Assembly (NCBI GenBank): GCA_033762625.1
Contig: JANRLI010000021.1
Coordinates: 23,848 to 87,847 of the forward strand
Length of the DNA: 64,000 nt
Direction: 5' to 3'
Origin: Alphaproteobacteria bacterium
GTDB taxonomy: Bacteria; Pseudomonadota; Alphaproteobacteria; UBA9219; RGZA01
The notes beneath the pieces are model-generated. The model searched no databases and was not told the origin of the DNA. It saw nothing but the letters and a program-made list of their open reading frames with translations. Every line of letters begins with the position of its first letter. Positions within the stretch are counted from its first letter, which is position 1. The translations under genes and the position numbers were made by a program. This document shows positions 8,511 through 17,141 of this stretch, piece by piece.

Positions 8511-8708
8511 TTAATGGCTCGTTTCTTCAGGATTATCAGGCGGATTTTGGGGGTCGGCGTCCAACGCATCATCGCTTTCACTTGGCTTAACGGGGATAGC
8601 GTATGATTCACTAAGCCAGCGGTGTAAATCCACATCCGCGCAGCGGGCGCTGCAAAATGGTTTGTATTTATCCAATGTTGGCTTTTGGCAAATCGGGCAT
8701 TCGCGCAT
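8511..8708 (-). CDS. yacG: DNA gyrase inhibitor YacG
   Basis: 65 residues. The N-terminal zinc ribbon CPICQKPT...FCSARCADVDLHRWLSE is the YacG signature (C4, C7, C19, C23). It ends in an acidic, proline-rich tail. YacG of E. coli binds GyrB and blocks DNA binding. Its stop-to-start spacing with the RNase E/G paralogue upstream is two bases, in the gene order seen widely in alphaproteobacteria (maf, rng, yacG). Confidence 0.93.
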   Translation of the reverse strand: MRECPICQKPTLDKYKPFCSARCADVDLHRWLSESYAIPVKPSESDDALDADPQNPPDNPEETSH

Positions 8709-8710
8709 GG

Positions 8711-9817
8711 CTATCCTGTTAGCAATTCGCCAAGGCTATACCCGCGCCGTGCGCGGCTGATTTCACATAAACCCAAGCGCGTAAAGCCAAACACATCGCA
8801 AGTGCTCGCATCCAACTGCGCGCTTGCATCCAGCATATCTGCAATAGCATCACGGTCATCGCTGCGCTTCATTTTTAGAAAATCGATCAAGATGATACCG
8901 CCTAAATTGCGCCAGCGGATTTGGTTCATCACCAGTTGTGCCGCATCATGGTTGATTTCAAAAAAATTCGTACGCTCGCCTCCATTCACGTCAATCACAT
9001 TCAATGTATCGGTGCGCTCGAATTTTAAATTGCCCCCGCGCGGCAAGGGCACGAGCGGGCTACACAAACTATCGTAAAAGCGTTCCAGATCATTCTGTTC
9101 AAATGCACGTTCTATGGGCGTCAAACGAATGTTTGCCAATAAACTGGGGCGCGCCAGACGCACATAATGCGTCATATGTTCCAGATCGAGATTTTTTTCA
9201 ATGAATACTTGCAACATATTTCCCGCCGCAGCGCCCGCAGCATTCAGCAATGCCTGTTCAAATACACTTGGCGCGGGAATAATGGTTGCGTTCAATACTG
9301 TTTGGCCTGCAGCTGCCAATTCGGCGATTTCCTGTTCCATTTCAGGGCGGGTTGCTTTGATGGCACTGCTGCGAATAACCCAACCGCCGGGTTTACCAGC
9401 CAAAGCCTTGGTCAAATGTCCCGTTTCTTCGCCCATATCTGCTAGGCGGCGTGATAAATGCACGCCCACCCCAAAAGGCTGGTGCACCACAAACACACCG
9501 GGCAATGTAACGGCGCGAGTTAATGCAGGCGCCTTTCCTTCGCGTGGTTCGTTTTTGACTTGTACCCAGATTTTCTGACCACTAACCAAACCGTCATTAT
9601 CATTCAAGTAACCGTTATCCAGATTTGGAATTTTTATGAAACAACCTTTGCCATTTAATATGCGGTCAACGGTGCCTTGATAAATCGTGCCGGTCAGCTG
9701 TGGCTGGGCTACTCGATCAAAAAAGCAATCACGCACATGCTTGCCATGCGAAATAATCGCACGCGCAATGCCGTCTTGTTCATCATAGCTAAGTGTATAA
9801 TTAGGCGTTGTAGTCAT
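8711..9817 (-). CDS. Ribonuclease E/G family protein (short RNase G-like paralogue)
   Basis: About 368 residues from the ATG at 9817, chosen because AAGGTG lies eight bases upstream. A longer frame (to 9865) runs deeper into maf. An S1-like N-terminal part is followed by the RNase E/G catalytic core with both metal-binding aspartates, in NVIDVNGG and IILIDFLKM. It lacks the zinc-link CPxC and any C-terminal scaffold, so it is much shorter than the RNase E at 57404-60187. It probably processes rRNA or acts in mRNA turnover. The start overlaps the 3' end of maf by 17 bases, implying translational coupling. Confidence 0.85.
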   Translation of the reverse strand: MTTTPNYTLSYDEQDGIARAIISHGKHVRDCFFDRVAQPQLTGTIYQGTVDRILNGKGCFIKIPNLDNGYLNDNDGLVSGQKIWVQVKNEPREGKAPALTRAVTLPGVFVVHQPFGVGVHLSRRLADMGEETGHLTKALAGKPGGWVIRSSAIKATRPEMEQEIAELAAAGQTVLNATIIPAPSVFEQALLNAAGAAAGNMLQVFIEKNLDLEHMTHYVRLARPSLLANIRLTPIERAFEQNDLERFYDSLCSPLVPLPRGGNLKFERTDTLNVIDVNGGERTNFFEINHDAAQLVMNQIRWRNLGGIILIDFLKMKRSDDRDAIADMLDASAQLDASTCDVFGFTRLGLCEISRARRGYSLGELLTG

Positions 9818-10376
9818 ATCCAGCACCTTGCAATAGTTGGGCTGCCTCATGCAAGGGTAAGCCAATCACGTTGGATGGCGAGCCCGACACGTGCTTGATA
9901 AATGCAGCTGCACGTCCTTGCAGCGCATAGCCTCCCGCCTTCCCTACTCCTTCGCCTGATTTGACATAGGCGTCGATTTCAGAATCATGCAGGCGCTTAA
10001 ACGCAACCGTTGTTTCCACAACGCGCGTGAATTCCCTGCCCGCCGGATTGATCACGCACACGCCGCCATACACGCGGTGACGACACCCTGACAGAATTTT
10101 TAAACATGTTCGCACCTCGGCATCATCCGCGCATTTGGGCAAAACTTTTGCACGTGCATCCACAACCGTATCACCGGCAATCACAAACGCTGCCGGATAT
10201 TGTTTGTGCACTGCATTTGCTTTAGCGATCGCAAGGCGCAGCGCGAGCTTTTGCGGCTTTTCATATTTAAGCTGTGTTTCATCACAATTTGGTGACATAA
10301 CGGAATCTGGCTTAATGCCGATTTGCGCCAATAATTCCAAACGGCGCGGCGATGTGGAGGCAAGGATCAGCTTCAT
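9801..10376 (-). CDS. maf: Maf-like nucleoside triphosphate pyrophosphatase
   Basis: 191 residues. It opens with LILASTSPRRLELLAQIG, the Maf phosphate-binding motif, and has VIAGDTVVDARAKVLPKC and GKAGGYALQGRAAAFI further on. Maf proteins hydrolyse non-canonical or modified dNTP/NTPs to monophosphates (house-cleaning), and some members affect septation. It lies between yciI and the RNase E/G paralogue in a tight minus-strand operon. Confidence 0.93.
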   Translation of the reverse strand: MKLILASTSPRRLELLAQIGIKPDSVMSPNCDETQLKYEKPQKLALRLAIAKANAVHKQYPAAFVIAGDTVVDARAKVLPKCADDAEVRTCLKILSGCRHRVYGGVCVINPAGREFTRVVETTVAFKRLHDSEIDAYVKSGEGVGKAGGYALQGRAAAFIKHVSGSPSNVIGLPLHEAAQLLQGAGYDYNA

Positions 10377-10399
10377 AATTCCGCTTAATCTAAAAGGGG

Positions 10400-10687
10400 T
10401 TAGCCTTTGGTCTTTTTAAACGCTGTTAGATTTATGCTTTGCCAAACTTTGGCGGTATAGAACGGGTCAGCTTTTTGATACGCCTCAACCGCCGCTTTGT
10501 TCGGGGCTTCGATCACAAACATGCTTCCAATCGGCGTTTCGCCATCGTCTTTGACCAATGGGCCAGACATCACGATGTTAATTCCGAAATCTGCCGTGCG
10601 TTCCAAATGCGCCTTGTGCGCTGGATAATTTTCCATGCGGCGCGGATGTCCATCAACAGCATCAATGCAATGGATAACGAAAAGCAT
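10400..10687 (-). CDS. YciI family protein
   Basis: 95 residues of the ferredoxin-like YciI fold. LFVIHCIDAVDG at the N terminus, the conserved RTADFGINIVMSGPL block (with R30 and a following Asp/Gly pattern) and EAYQKADPFY match the family. Family members are small cytoplasmic proteins with poorly defined, sometimes hydrolytic, roles. It is next to infA with no gap to speak of, so it is part of the infA operon. Confidence 0.85.
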   Translation of the reverse strand: MLFVIHCIDAVDGHPRRMENYPAHKAHLERTADFGINIVMSGPLVKDDGETPIGSMFVIEAPNKAAVEAYQKADPFYTAKVWQSINLTAFKKTKG

Positions 10688-10688
10688 A

Positions 10689-10907
10689 TTACTTATGGCG
10701 GAAAGAAATACGACCCTTGGTCAGATCGTATGGGGTCATTTCAACGGTAACTTTATCCCCTGCCAAAACGCGGATACGGTTCTTGCGCATGCGGCCTGCA
10801 GTGTGTGCAATAATCTCATGGCCATTTTCCAACTTCACGCGGAACATCGCGTTGGGAAGCAGTTCGGTTACGGTGCCGCTGAATTCGATAACGTCTTCTT
10901 TTGCCAT
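10689..10907 (-). CDS. infA: Translation initiation factor IF-1
   Basis: 72 residues, a complete OB-fold IF-1 ([19 protein letters not shown] at the start, GRISFRHK at the end). IF-1 occupies the ribosomal A site during initiation. It heads the infA-yciI-maf-rng-yacG set, with hisG 77 bases upstream on the same strand. infC, encoding IF-3, lies 8 kb away on the other strand. Confidence 0.98.
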   Translation of the reverse strand: MAKEDVIEFSGTVTELLPNAMFRVKLENGHEIIAHTAGRMRKNRIRVLAGDKVTVEMTPYDLTKGRISFRHK

Positions 10908-10984
10908 CTTGGATTGTGCGTACTTTATAAATGAGGAATGAAAGTTGCGGCAGATTGCAATGGTTATAGGGCGTGGTCAAGCCT

Positions 10985-11641
10985 TTATAAGCCTTCCACG
11001 GCTTCGCGAAACTTATCTATCCACTGTTTTAGCTGATTTCCCTGCGTCTTATAGGCGGCGCGGTTGACAATCAGGCGTGAAGAAACCTCCGCCATCACTT
11101 CGATTTCCGCAAGATTATTGGCCTTCAGGGTGCTGCCGCTTGCCACCAAATCAACCATGGTCGGTGCAAGTCCTAGCAACGGGGCGAGTTCCATCGCGCC
11201 GTTCAATTCAATGCATTCTGCTTGAATACCTTTTTCGGCAAAAAAGCTTTTGGTAAAATTGGGAAACTTCGTCGCAATTTTCATGTGCGATAATTTGCGT
11301 GTTTCAATCGGCGCGTCATCTTTGGGCTGGCACAGTGATAAGCGGCATTTACCGATTTTCAAATCAAGTGGTGCGTAAATTTCATTGTAATCAAATTCCA
11401 TCAGCACATCATTGCCCGCCACACCAATTTGCGCTGCGCCAAATGCCACGAAGGTTGCAACATCAAACGAACGCACCCGGATAATGCTAAGCCCCGGCAC
11501 ATTGGTATCAAATTTCAATTTGCGGCTGGCACCATTTTCAAAATCCGGTTCCGGCGTAATACCTACCTTTTGAAGAACCGGTTTAAGTTCTTCAAGGATA
11601 CGGCCCTTGGGCAATGCAATGATGATAGGTTGGTCATTCAT
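10985..11641 (-). CDS. hisG: ATP phosphoribosyltransferase, short form
   Basis: 218 residues, the short HisG form that lacks the C-terminal regulatory domain and normally needs HisZ. It starts with ALPKGRILEE, and the PRPP-binding region reads DLVASGSTLKANNL. It catalyses the first step of histidine biosynthesis. No other his gene is in the window, so the pathway is split here. A long imperfect palindrome separates it from murA upstream. Confidence 0.93.
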   Translation of the reverse strand: MNDQPIIIALPKGRILEELKPVLQKVGITPEPDFENGASRKLKFDTNVPGLSIIRVRSFDVATFVAFGAAQIGVAGNDVLMEFDYNEIYAPLDLKIGKCRLSLCQPKDDAPIETRKLSHMKIATKFPNFTKSFFAEKGIQAECIELNGAMELAPLLGLAPTMVDLVASGSTLKANNLAEIEVMAEVSSRLIVNRAAYKTQGNQLKQWIDKFREAVEGL

Positions 11642-11670
11642 ATTAAAACTCAGTATTCATACGTTATCTG

Positions 11671-11793
11671 TAATTTCGCTGCGGCTAAAGATTTTTGTGT
11701 TTTTTTGAGAACCGGAACGCAAACGTACATCAAGTACGTGCGTACCGGAAGCGAAGAAAAAACGCAAAAAGCTAACGCCGCAGATAGAAATTA
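11671..11793. repeat. Long imperfect inverted repeat between murA and hisG
   Basis: The arms are about 57 bases each around a 5-base centre. The innermost pairing is ACGTAC/GTACGT, then CCGGAACGC against its partner CCGGTACGC, then matched T-rich and A-rich runs. The outer blocks TAATTTC and CTGCGGC have mirrored counterparts GCCGCAG and GAAATTA. The right end contains the murA stop codon. The length and the mismatches look like a dispersed palindromic element or an RNA-level structure rather than a simple terminator. Confidence 0.7.
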
Positions 11794-13077
11794 AGCGGCT
11801 GCTTTCAAGCGCTCAATATGTGCCCCGCATGCGGCAAGTTTTTGCTCCACATGGTCATATCCGCGGTCCAAATGGTACACGCGGCTAACAATCGTTTCGC
11901 CCTTTGCTGCCAATCCGGCCAGAACCAGACTAACCGAAGCGCGCAAATCCGTCGCCATCACTGGCGCGCCGTGTAATTCGGGCACACCGCGCACGGTTGC
12001 GGTCATTCCATTCACCGTAATGTTCGCGCCCATGCGGCACAATTCCGGCACATGCATGAAACGGTTTTCGAAAATCGTTTCATTGATGACCGATGCGCCG
12101 TCGGCAAGGCACATCAATGCCATCGCCTGCGCCTGCATATCGGTTGGAAAACCGGGATACGGTTCGGTGGTAACATCCACACTGCGAATAGTGTTTGATG
12201 AACGCGTCACGCGCAGACCATCTTCGGTTTTTGAAACCTCAACTCCCACTTGTTCCAAATACGCGATGACGGATTGAATATGCTCGGCGCGTGCGCCAAT
12301 TAATTCCACATCACCATTGGTAATCGCGGCTGCAACGGCATAGGTTCCTACCACAATACGGTCAGCAACAATGACGTGGTCTGCGCCGTGTAATTTATCC
12401 TTACCCTGAATAACCAATGTGCCCGTGCCAATACCGCTAATATCTGCGCCCATTTTTACAAGACATTCGGCCAAATCGGTCACTTCCGGCTCACGTGCGG
12501 CATTCACCAACCTTGTTTCACCTTTGGCCAAACATGCCGCCATCAACAAATTTTCCGTGCCGGTCACTGTCACAACGGGAAAAAAGATTTCCGCGCCTTT
12601 CAAACCATTTGGCGCGTTTGCAACAATATACCCATCCTGCAAATCGATTTCCGCGCCAAGCTGTTGCAGCCCTTTAATGTGCAAATCCACCGGGCGGGTT
12701 CCAAGCGCACAGCCCCCCGGCAATGAAACCCGCGCCTTGCCGCATCGGGCAACCAACGGGCCAAGCACCAAAATGCTTGCGCGCATTTTGCGCACCAGTT
12801 CATACTCGGCTGTGTAGTTGGTTATCGATTTGGTCGAAAAATTTCCGGTAGTTGCGCTGGTCGCCATCGGGCCATGTTCAATATCGATGCCCACACCCAT
12901 CTGCTGTAATAGCTTCGCCATCGTATCAATATCGGCGAGCTGCGGGAGGTTACGAAGTTTCAAGACCTCATCCGTCAAAATGCCAGCACACATCAATGGC
13001 AGAGCCGCATTTTTTGCGCCGCTTATTTCAATTTCACCTTCAAGGCGCGAACCGCCGCGGATTAAAATACGATCCAT
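11791..13077 (-). CDS. murA: UDP-N-acetylglucosamine 1-carboxyvinyltransferase
   Basis: 428 residues, the standard EPSP-synthase-fold length. K22-N23 and the active-site cysteine C123 in [15 protein letters not shown] are present, so the fosfomycin-sensitive form is expected. It performs the first committed step of peptidoglycan precursor synthesis in the cytoplasm. Upstream is a 274-base divergent region; downstream on the same strand are the long palindrome and hisG. Confidence 0.97.
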   Translation of the reverse strand: MDRILIRGGSRLEGEIEISGAKNAALPLMCAGILTDEVLKLRNLPQLADIDTMAKLLQQMGVGIDIEHGPMATSATTGNFSTKSITNYTAEYELVRKMRASILVLGPLVARCGKARVSLPGGCALGTRPVDLHIKGLQQLGAEIDLQDGYIVANAPNGLKGAEIFFPVVTVTGTENLLMAACLAKGETRLVNAAREPEVTDLAECLVKMGADISGIGTGTLVIQGKDKLHGADHVIVADRIVVGTYAVAAAITNGDVELIGARAEHIQSVIAYLEQVGVEVSKTEDGLRVTRSSNTIRSVDVTTEPYPGFPTDMQAQAMALMCLADGASVINETIFENRFMHVPELCRMGANITVNGMTATVRGVPELHGAPVMATDLRASVSLVLAGLAAKGETIVSRVYHLDRGYDHVEQKLAACGAHIERLKAAA

Positions 13078-13351
13078 TCAATATCCAAAGAGTGCCTAAT
13101 AATTAATCAAAACAGGACGATGACCATACCAACAAACCGAAGCGCAAAACAATTCAAAAAGAGGCATCAGTATGAAAACTGATGCTTTTGTGCATAACTC
13201 GGGATTAATGTGCGCGTTTGCGAGAAGAACCAGTTGTTTTTGCCACAAACATGCCTAGATTGTGTTCCACAAGAAAGCGCCCGAAGGCGGGTCCACCTTT
13301 CCACCTTCAGGATTTTTACTTATTCACTTACACCCTTACGGAGTTACCCAT
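13078..13351. other. Divergent intergenic region between murA and a small exported protein gene
   Basis: No gene is seen here. It contains a hairpin, GCATCAG-TATGAAAA-CTGATGC (about 13164-13185), followed by TTTTGTG on the plus strand and by a CTCTTTTT run on the minus strand. The hairpin could therefore end a short transcript in either direction. The last part carries the leader and ribosome binding site (CGGAG) of the gene starting at 13352. Confidence 0.5.
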
Positions 13352-13726
13352 ATGAAAAATATCGTTTTAGCTGCTGTATTAGCACTTATCGCAGTTCCAG
13401 CACTCGCAGTTGGCCCAGAAGCATTCAGCGTTGATGTAAGCCGTGGTTACGCAGTAACCGCACCATGCAGCGGTGCATCATGCGCACAACAAGAACAAGC
13501 ACGCAGCAACTGGGCACCACGTGGCCAGCAAGCACAACAAGAAGCATCAGCTTCTGAAGAACCAGCAGCGAACCAAGCTTCAAACCGCCGCCCATCAGCA
13601 ACCAAAGCTTCTGGCAAGTCACACCGTGCACGTCACGCTGGCCAAGGCACAGCACACTCACCTTCAGCTAAGACCCCAGCAGCTGGTGAAACCGCTCCAA
13701 ACGCACAACCAGCAGCAAAGCACTAA
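13352..13726 (+). CDS. Small exported Ala/Gln/Ser-rich protein, unknown function
   Basis: 124 residues from the ATG at 13352, preceded by CGGAG about eight bases upstream; the longer frame from 13262 has no such site. A clear signal peptide (MKNIVLAAVLALIAVPALA) is followed by a low-complexity mature part rich in Ala, Gln, Ser, Asn and His, with basic patches (SHRARHAGQG) and a pair of cysteines (PCSGASCAQ). The codons look highly selected (repeated GCA, CCA and CAA), and a strong terminator follows, so it is probably well expressed. I recognise no family. Confidence 0.7.
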   Translation: MKNIVLAAVLALIAVPALAVGPEAFSVDVSRGYAVTAPCSGASCAQQEQARSNWAPRGQQAQQEASASEEPAANQASNRRPSATKASGKSHRARHAGQGTAHSPSAKTPAAGETAPNAQPAAKH

Positions 13727-13761
13727 TTGCTGATTAGCGTTTAGCGTTGCTAAACACATTA

Positions 13762-13792
13762 AACCCCGAAGGGAAACCTTCGGGGTTTTTTA
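13762..13792 (+). terminator. Intrinsic terminator
   Basis: AACCCCGAAGG-GAAA-CCTTCGGGGTT is a perfect 11-bp stem with a GAAA tetraloop, followed by TTTTATT. It closes the gene for the small exported protein. Confidence 0.95.
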
Positions 13793-13884
13793 TTGCAGGT
13801 TGCACAATACCGCAAATTAGTCGACAAATATGATTGTGATTATTCAACTCTGAATACTCCCAAACACTTATAAGGATATAAAAT

Positions 13885-14295
13885 ATGCGTAACCTTGCCC
13901 TCGCCGCCGCTGTATTGCTTCTATCCTCCTGTTCTTCAATTATTGAAGGAACTAGCCAAGAAATCACCGTAAATACAACGCCTGATAAGGCGCGTTGCGA
14001 CTTAGTGCGTGAAGGTATCGTGATTGCCAGTATCGCTTCAACGCCCGCAGCAACCACCATTCAAAAAACTAAAAACGACATCACAATCAAATGCAACAAA
14101 CCCGGTTATCAGGAAGCAACCTTCATCAACAAATCAGATGTGGACGGAGCAACCGTAGGTAACATTATTCTGGGTGGCGGCATTGGCTGGGCGATTGATT
14201 CAGCCTCCGGCGCAGACAATAAATACACCAGCCCCGTGAATATGACCCTTGTCCCCAGCGGCAAAGCACACAAAAAGCATTCAAAGAAAGAATAA
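13885..14295 (+). CDS. Small lipoprotein, unknown function
   Basis: 136 residues. MRNLALAAAVLLLSSCSS is a lipoprotein signal with lipobox LSSC, so the mature protein starts at Cys17 or nearby and should be lipid-anchored. The mature part (EGTSQEITVNTTP, a KPGYQEA block, then GNIILGGGIGWAIDSASGA) resembles a widespread group of small bacterial lipoproteins with a PEGA-like start and a glycine-rich hydrophobic segment. It ends with a basic His/Lys tail. AAGGA lies nine bases before the ATG. It stands alone, with terminator-like hairpins on both sides. Confidence 0.75.
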   Translation: MRNLALAAAVLLLSSCSSIIEGTSQEITVNTTPDKARCDLVREGIVIASIASTPAATTIQKTKNDITIKCNKPGYQEATFINKSDVDGATVGNIILGGGIGWAIDSASGADNKYTSPVNMTLVPSGKAHKKHSKKE

Positions 14296-14315
14296 TTTTT
14301 AACCAAATCACCGAA

Positions 14316-14341
14316 GCCCCGAATGAGCAGTCATTCGGGGC
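14316..14341. terminator. Stem-loop after the lipoprotein gene
   Basis: GCCCCGAATGA-GCAG-TCATTCGGGGC is a perfect 11-bp stem 20 bases past the lipoprotein stop. No U-run follows, so termination may be weak. It could partly protect the 3' end or attenuate read-through into sbtA. Confidence 0.65.
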
Positions 14342-14374
14342 ATATTGAAAGCCACGACCTAAAGCAGGTGACCA

Positions 14375-15367
14375 ATGGAACTGTTAAACATTTTTTCCCA
14401 GAATCTTATCACTCCTGCCATTCTGTTTTTTGTGCTTGGTATAATTGCGGGTTGCATCCGTTCCGATTTGGAAATCCCCAACAGCATTAGCCGATATTTA
14501 TCCATCTACCTGATGATGGCGATTGGATTTAAAGGCGGCGTTGCAATCGCAAATACCACCCATCTCGATACGCAATTGGTGCTGCTTGTTGCCGCTGGCT
14601 TATGCGTTAGCTTCCTGCAACCCTTCATCGCATATTATATTCTCCGCGTTACCAGCAATCTCGATAAAGCCACCGCCGCAGCTACTGCTGCCCATTACGG
14701 TTCAATCAGCATGGTCACCTTTGCAACGGCATCGGCATTTTTAAAATCACAAGATGTAACCTATGCCGCTTATATCGTTGCCATCGTGGCATTAATGGAA
14801 GGACCAGCGATTTTATCGGGGCTGTTCATTGCGCACCGCACCGAACCACAAACCAACACCCATGTGGCCGAACAGAAAAGGCTTACCCGCGATATTTTTA
14901 CCAATGGCGCAATTTTGTTGCTGATGGGCGCTTTCCTGATTGGCTGGATTACCGGCGAACGCGGCATGGAAAAGATGGATGCGTTCCTCATCAAACCCTT
15001 TGATGGTATTTTGGCGCTGTTCTTGTTGGATATGGGAATTCTTGTTGCCAAAAATATTAATCATCTAAAATCCTTCACATGGCCTTTGGCATTATTTGGC
15101 ATCAACATGCCGCTTATTGGCTGCGCAATTGGTTTGGGGCTTTCAAAACTGATAGGGCTTGATGTAGGAACAGGTATGCTCTTCACGGTGCTATGCGCCA
15201 GCGCGTCATACATCGCCGTGCCCGCCGCCATGCGTCTTGCGCTGCCCGAAGCCAAGGCTGCCATTTACATCCCCATGAGCCTCGGCATCACATTCCCGTT
15301 TAATGTGGTAGTTGGCATACCGCTTTATTATGCGTTGGCAAAAGTATTCCTTAAAGCTGCGCAGTAA
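14375..15367 (+). CDS. sbtA: SbtA family sodium-dependent bicarbonate transporter
   Basis: 330 residues with about ten membrane segments in two inverted halves (DUF897/SbtA fold). It starts LLNIFSQNLITPAILFFVLG and has IGFKGGVAIA in the first half. AGGTGA lies six bases before the ATG. SbtA imports bicarbonate with sodium in cyanobacteria; outside them the substrate is less certain. The PII-like partner SbtB is not encoded next to it. The gene is alone on its strand, with the parS site downstream. Confidence 0.88.
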   Translation: MELLNIFSQNLITPAILFFVLGIIAGCIRSDLEIPNSISRYLSIYLMMAIGFKGGVAIANTTHLDTQLVLLVAAGLCVSFLQPFIAYYILRVTSNLDKATAAATAAHYGSISMVTFATASAFLKSQDVTYAAYIVAIVALMEGPAILSGLFIAHRTEPQTNTHVAEQKRLTRDIFTNGAILLLMGAFLIGWITGERGMEKMDAFLIKPFDGILALFLLDMGILVAKNINHLKSFTWPLALFGINMPLIGCAIGLGLSKLIGLDVGTGMLFTVLCASASYIAVPAAMRLALPEAKAAIYIPMSLGITFPFNVVVGIPLYYALAKVFLKAAQ

Positions 15368-15498
15368 ACAGATCGATATGAACAACTTACAAAAATTATA
15401 AAAATAAAATTGCAACTGGAAATTTGGAAGTCATGATTTTATTGCCACAAATGCGTATATAGAATTTTTGCTAAATCAGACTCTTCAACTTTGCCGTG

Positions 15499-15514
15499 TG
15501 TTTCACGTGAAACA
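15499..15514. other. parS: parS centromere-like site
   Basis: The 16-base sequence TGTTTCACGTGAAACA is a perfect palindrome and matches the ParB-binding consensus known from Bacillus and Caulobacter (TGTTNCACGTGAAACA). It lies in a 212-base gap between the 3' ends of sbtA and dcd, the usual non-coding setting. parS sites cluster near the replication origin, so this suggests an origin-proximal position. parA and parB are not in the window. Confidence 0.9.
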
Positions 15515-15579
15515 TTTTGCGTAACACCTTGTTACACAACCACATTTCCAAAAATTCCAAATTGGCTATATACGCGCCC

Positions 15580-16134
15580 CTAAATTCTTGGAAGCGTTAC
15601 GCCCGTTTGCTTCATGTATTTGCCCGCGCGGTCAGCATATGAAATCTCACACGCTTCTGAACCCTGCAAGAAAAGGAACTGACAAATGCCTTCATTCGCA
15701 TACACCTTCGCGGGCAATGGCGTGGTGTTGGAAATTTCCAGTGTCACATGGCCTTCCCATTCGGGTTCTAATGGCGTTACGTTCACAATCAACCCGCAGC
15801 GTGCATAGGTGGACTTGCCAAGGCAAATCACCAAAATGTCACGTGGCACGCGGAAATACTCAACCGTGCGGCACAACACAAATGAATTGGGCGGGATGAT
15901 GCATTCTTTACCGCGTCGTTCAACAAAACTGGTGCTGCTGAAATTCTTTGGGTCAACAAGCGCGTTATCAACATTGGTAAAAATGCGGAATTCATCGGCC
16001 AGACGTGCATCATATCCATAAGATGAAAGCCCATATGAAATCATGCCTTCGCGTTTTTGCGCTTCGACAAACGGTACAATCATTTGTGATTTTTCCGCGT
16101 GTTCTCTAATCCAACTATCGGGCATCACTGGCAT
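15580..16134 (-). CDS. dcd: dCTP deaminase
   Basis: 184 residues. The signature [16 protein letters not shown] and the [11 protein letters not shown] block with the catalytic Glu in [15 protein letters not shown] are present. It deaminates dCTP to dUTP on the route to dTMP. The start at 16134 overlaps the stop of the small upstream gene (16125-16283), so translation is probably coupled. Confidence 0.95.
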   Translation of the reverse strand: MPVMPDSWIREHAEKSQMIVPFVEAQKREGMISYGLSSYGYDARLADEFRIFTNVDNALVDPKNFSSTSFVERRGKECIIPPNSFVLCRTVEYFRVPRDILVICLGKSTYARCGLIVNVTPLEPEWEGHVTLEISNTTPLPAKVYANEGICQFLFLQGSEACEISYADRAGKYMKQTGVTLPRI

Positions 16135-16283
16135 ACTTCGTTTCCTTTTTTCTCTGTTTGACGCAGGCTAGCTTGTTCCTTACGCTTGCGCAGGTTTTCA
16201 CGCAGCGCGTTGGATTCCCTTGCGACCCGTTCAGGTGAAGCTTTCGGTTGCGGCTGTTTAGGAGATGGTTTTGTGTCAGACAT
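16125..16283 (-). CDS. Small basic conserved-type protein upstream of dcd
   Basis: 52 residues from the ATG at 16283; the frame continues upstream without a better start. It is basic and helical ([20 protein letters not shown]), a pattern I associate with short hypothetical proteins of alphaproteobacteria ending in an RKxQ-type helix. The stop overlaps the dcd start by ten bases, which supports a real coupled gene. Its start also overlaps the divergent vanX-like start by 11 bases. Function unknown. Confidence 0.6.
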   Translation of the reverse strand: MSDTKPSPKQPQPKASPERVARESNALRENLRKRKEQASLRQTEKKGNEVCQ

Positions 16284-17022
16284 ACTTGCGGAAATAGCCC
16301 AAATCCTTCCAATAATCAAACCAAAGGCGCAACCCTTCCACAACATTCCGATTAAGGATTGCGGAGAAAAGCTGGTTGCCCTTTCTGCGGTGGGCCAATT
16401 TGCCTACCAAACTCCCGCACCTTACGAGGCAGCTGGCGCGCCATATAACGGCATCAGTCCCTTTTCGCTTCGTTCGGGCGTTGCTGAAAAGCTTTGCATG
16501 GCGCAAGCCGAACTGCAACAGGCGAAACCCGGCTGGAGCATTAAGGTTTTCGATGCCTACCGCCCGGTTGCGGTGCAAGCCTATATGGTTGCCCACAGCT
16601 TTTATCATATTGCAAAGGAGATGGGCCTGAACCCGCTGGCGGTGAATGATGCTGAGCGAGATTCGGTACTGGCCAAGGTGTATCGTATCTGGTCACCGCC
16701 CAACCAAGATCCGCTTACCCCCCCACCCCACAGCACCGGCGCAGCAATCGACTGCACCCTGGTTGATGATCAGGGCCATGAAGTGGATATGGGTTCGCCC
16801 ATTGATTTCAACGGCGATGAATCCAATCCTGATTATTTCAAAGATACAAATCCGTTGGCTCACCAACACCGCGCGCTATTACGCGATTGCATGCAGCACC
16901 AAGGCTTCATCATGCATTATGCCGAATGGTGGCATTTCTCATTTGGTGACCAATTATGGGTTTGGGCAAAACACAAATCCGGCGACACGACCGAACCGGC
17001 AGCGATATACGGCCGCGTTTAA
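16273..17022 (+). CDS. D-alanyl-D-alanine dipeptidase (VanX/DdpX type)
   Basis: 249 residues from a GTG at 16273, chosen because AGGAG lies just upstream (16259-16264) with a seven-base spacer. The open frame to 16186 has no such site. VanX zinc and catalytic residues are visible: H153 and D160 in PPHSTGAAIDC, E218 and H221 in AEWWHFSFGD, and R97 in FDAYRPV. There is no clear signal peptide, so it is probably cytoplasmic, hydrolysing D-Ala-D-Ala. No vanH, vanA or vanRS genes are nearby, so resistance is not implied; recycling of wall dipeptide is more likely. Confidence 0.87.
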   Translation: MSDILAEIAQILPIIKPKAQPFHNIPIKDCGEKLVALSAVGQFAYQTPAPYEAAGAPYNGISPFSLRSGVAEKLCMAQAELQQAKPGWSIKVFDAYRPVAVQAYMVAHSFYHIAKEMGLNPLAVNDAERDSVLAKVYRIWSPPNQDPLTPPPHSTGAAIDCTLVDDQGHEVDMGSPIDFNGDESNPDYFKDTNPLAHQHRALLRDCMQHQGFIMHYAEWWHFSFGDQLWVWAKHKSGDTTEPAAIYGRV

Positions 17023-17066
17023 ACGTATCAGTCTTTTGGCAGGAAATATTTTCTGTGAGTGTGGAA

Positions 17067-17141
17067 TGGTGCTGCTGAGAGTAATCGAAACTCCGACCCC
17101 GTCATTACCAATGACGTGCTCTACCACTGAGCTACAGCAGC
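17067..17141 (-). tRNA. tRNA-Thr (GGT)
   Basis: On the minus strand the acceptor GCTGCTG pairs with CAGCAGC. The anticodon stem CGTCA/TGACG encloses TTGGTAA (anticodon GGT), the D arm reads GCTCAGTGGTAGAGC, and the 3' CCA is encoded at 17067-17069. It stands alone downstream of the vanX-like gene, on the opposite strand. Confidence 0.96.

Noticed and set aside
11429..11794. A 121-residue plus-strand frame across the hisG start and the palindrome
   Set aside because: Its end is read from the palindrome arms and its start is antisense to hisG; no ribosome binding site.
16273..17022. Glycopeptide-resistance locus
   Set aside because: Only a VanX-type dipeptidase is present, without vanH, a D-Ala-D-Lac ligase or VanRS; stand-alone homologues are common in Gram-negatives.
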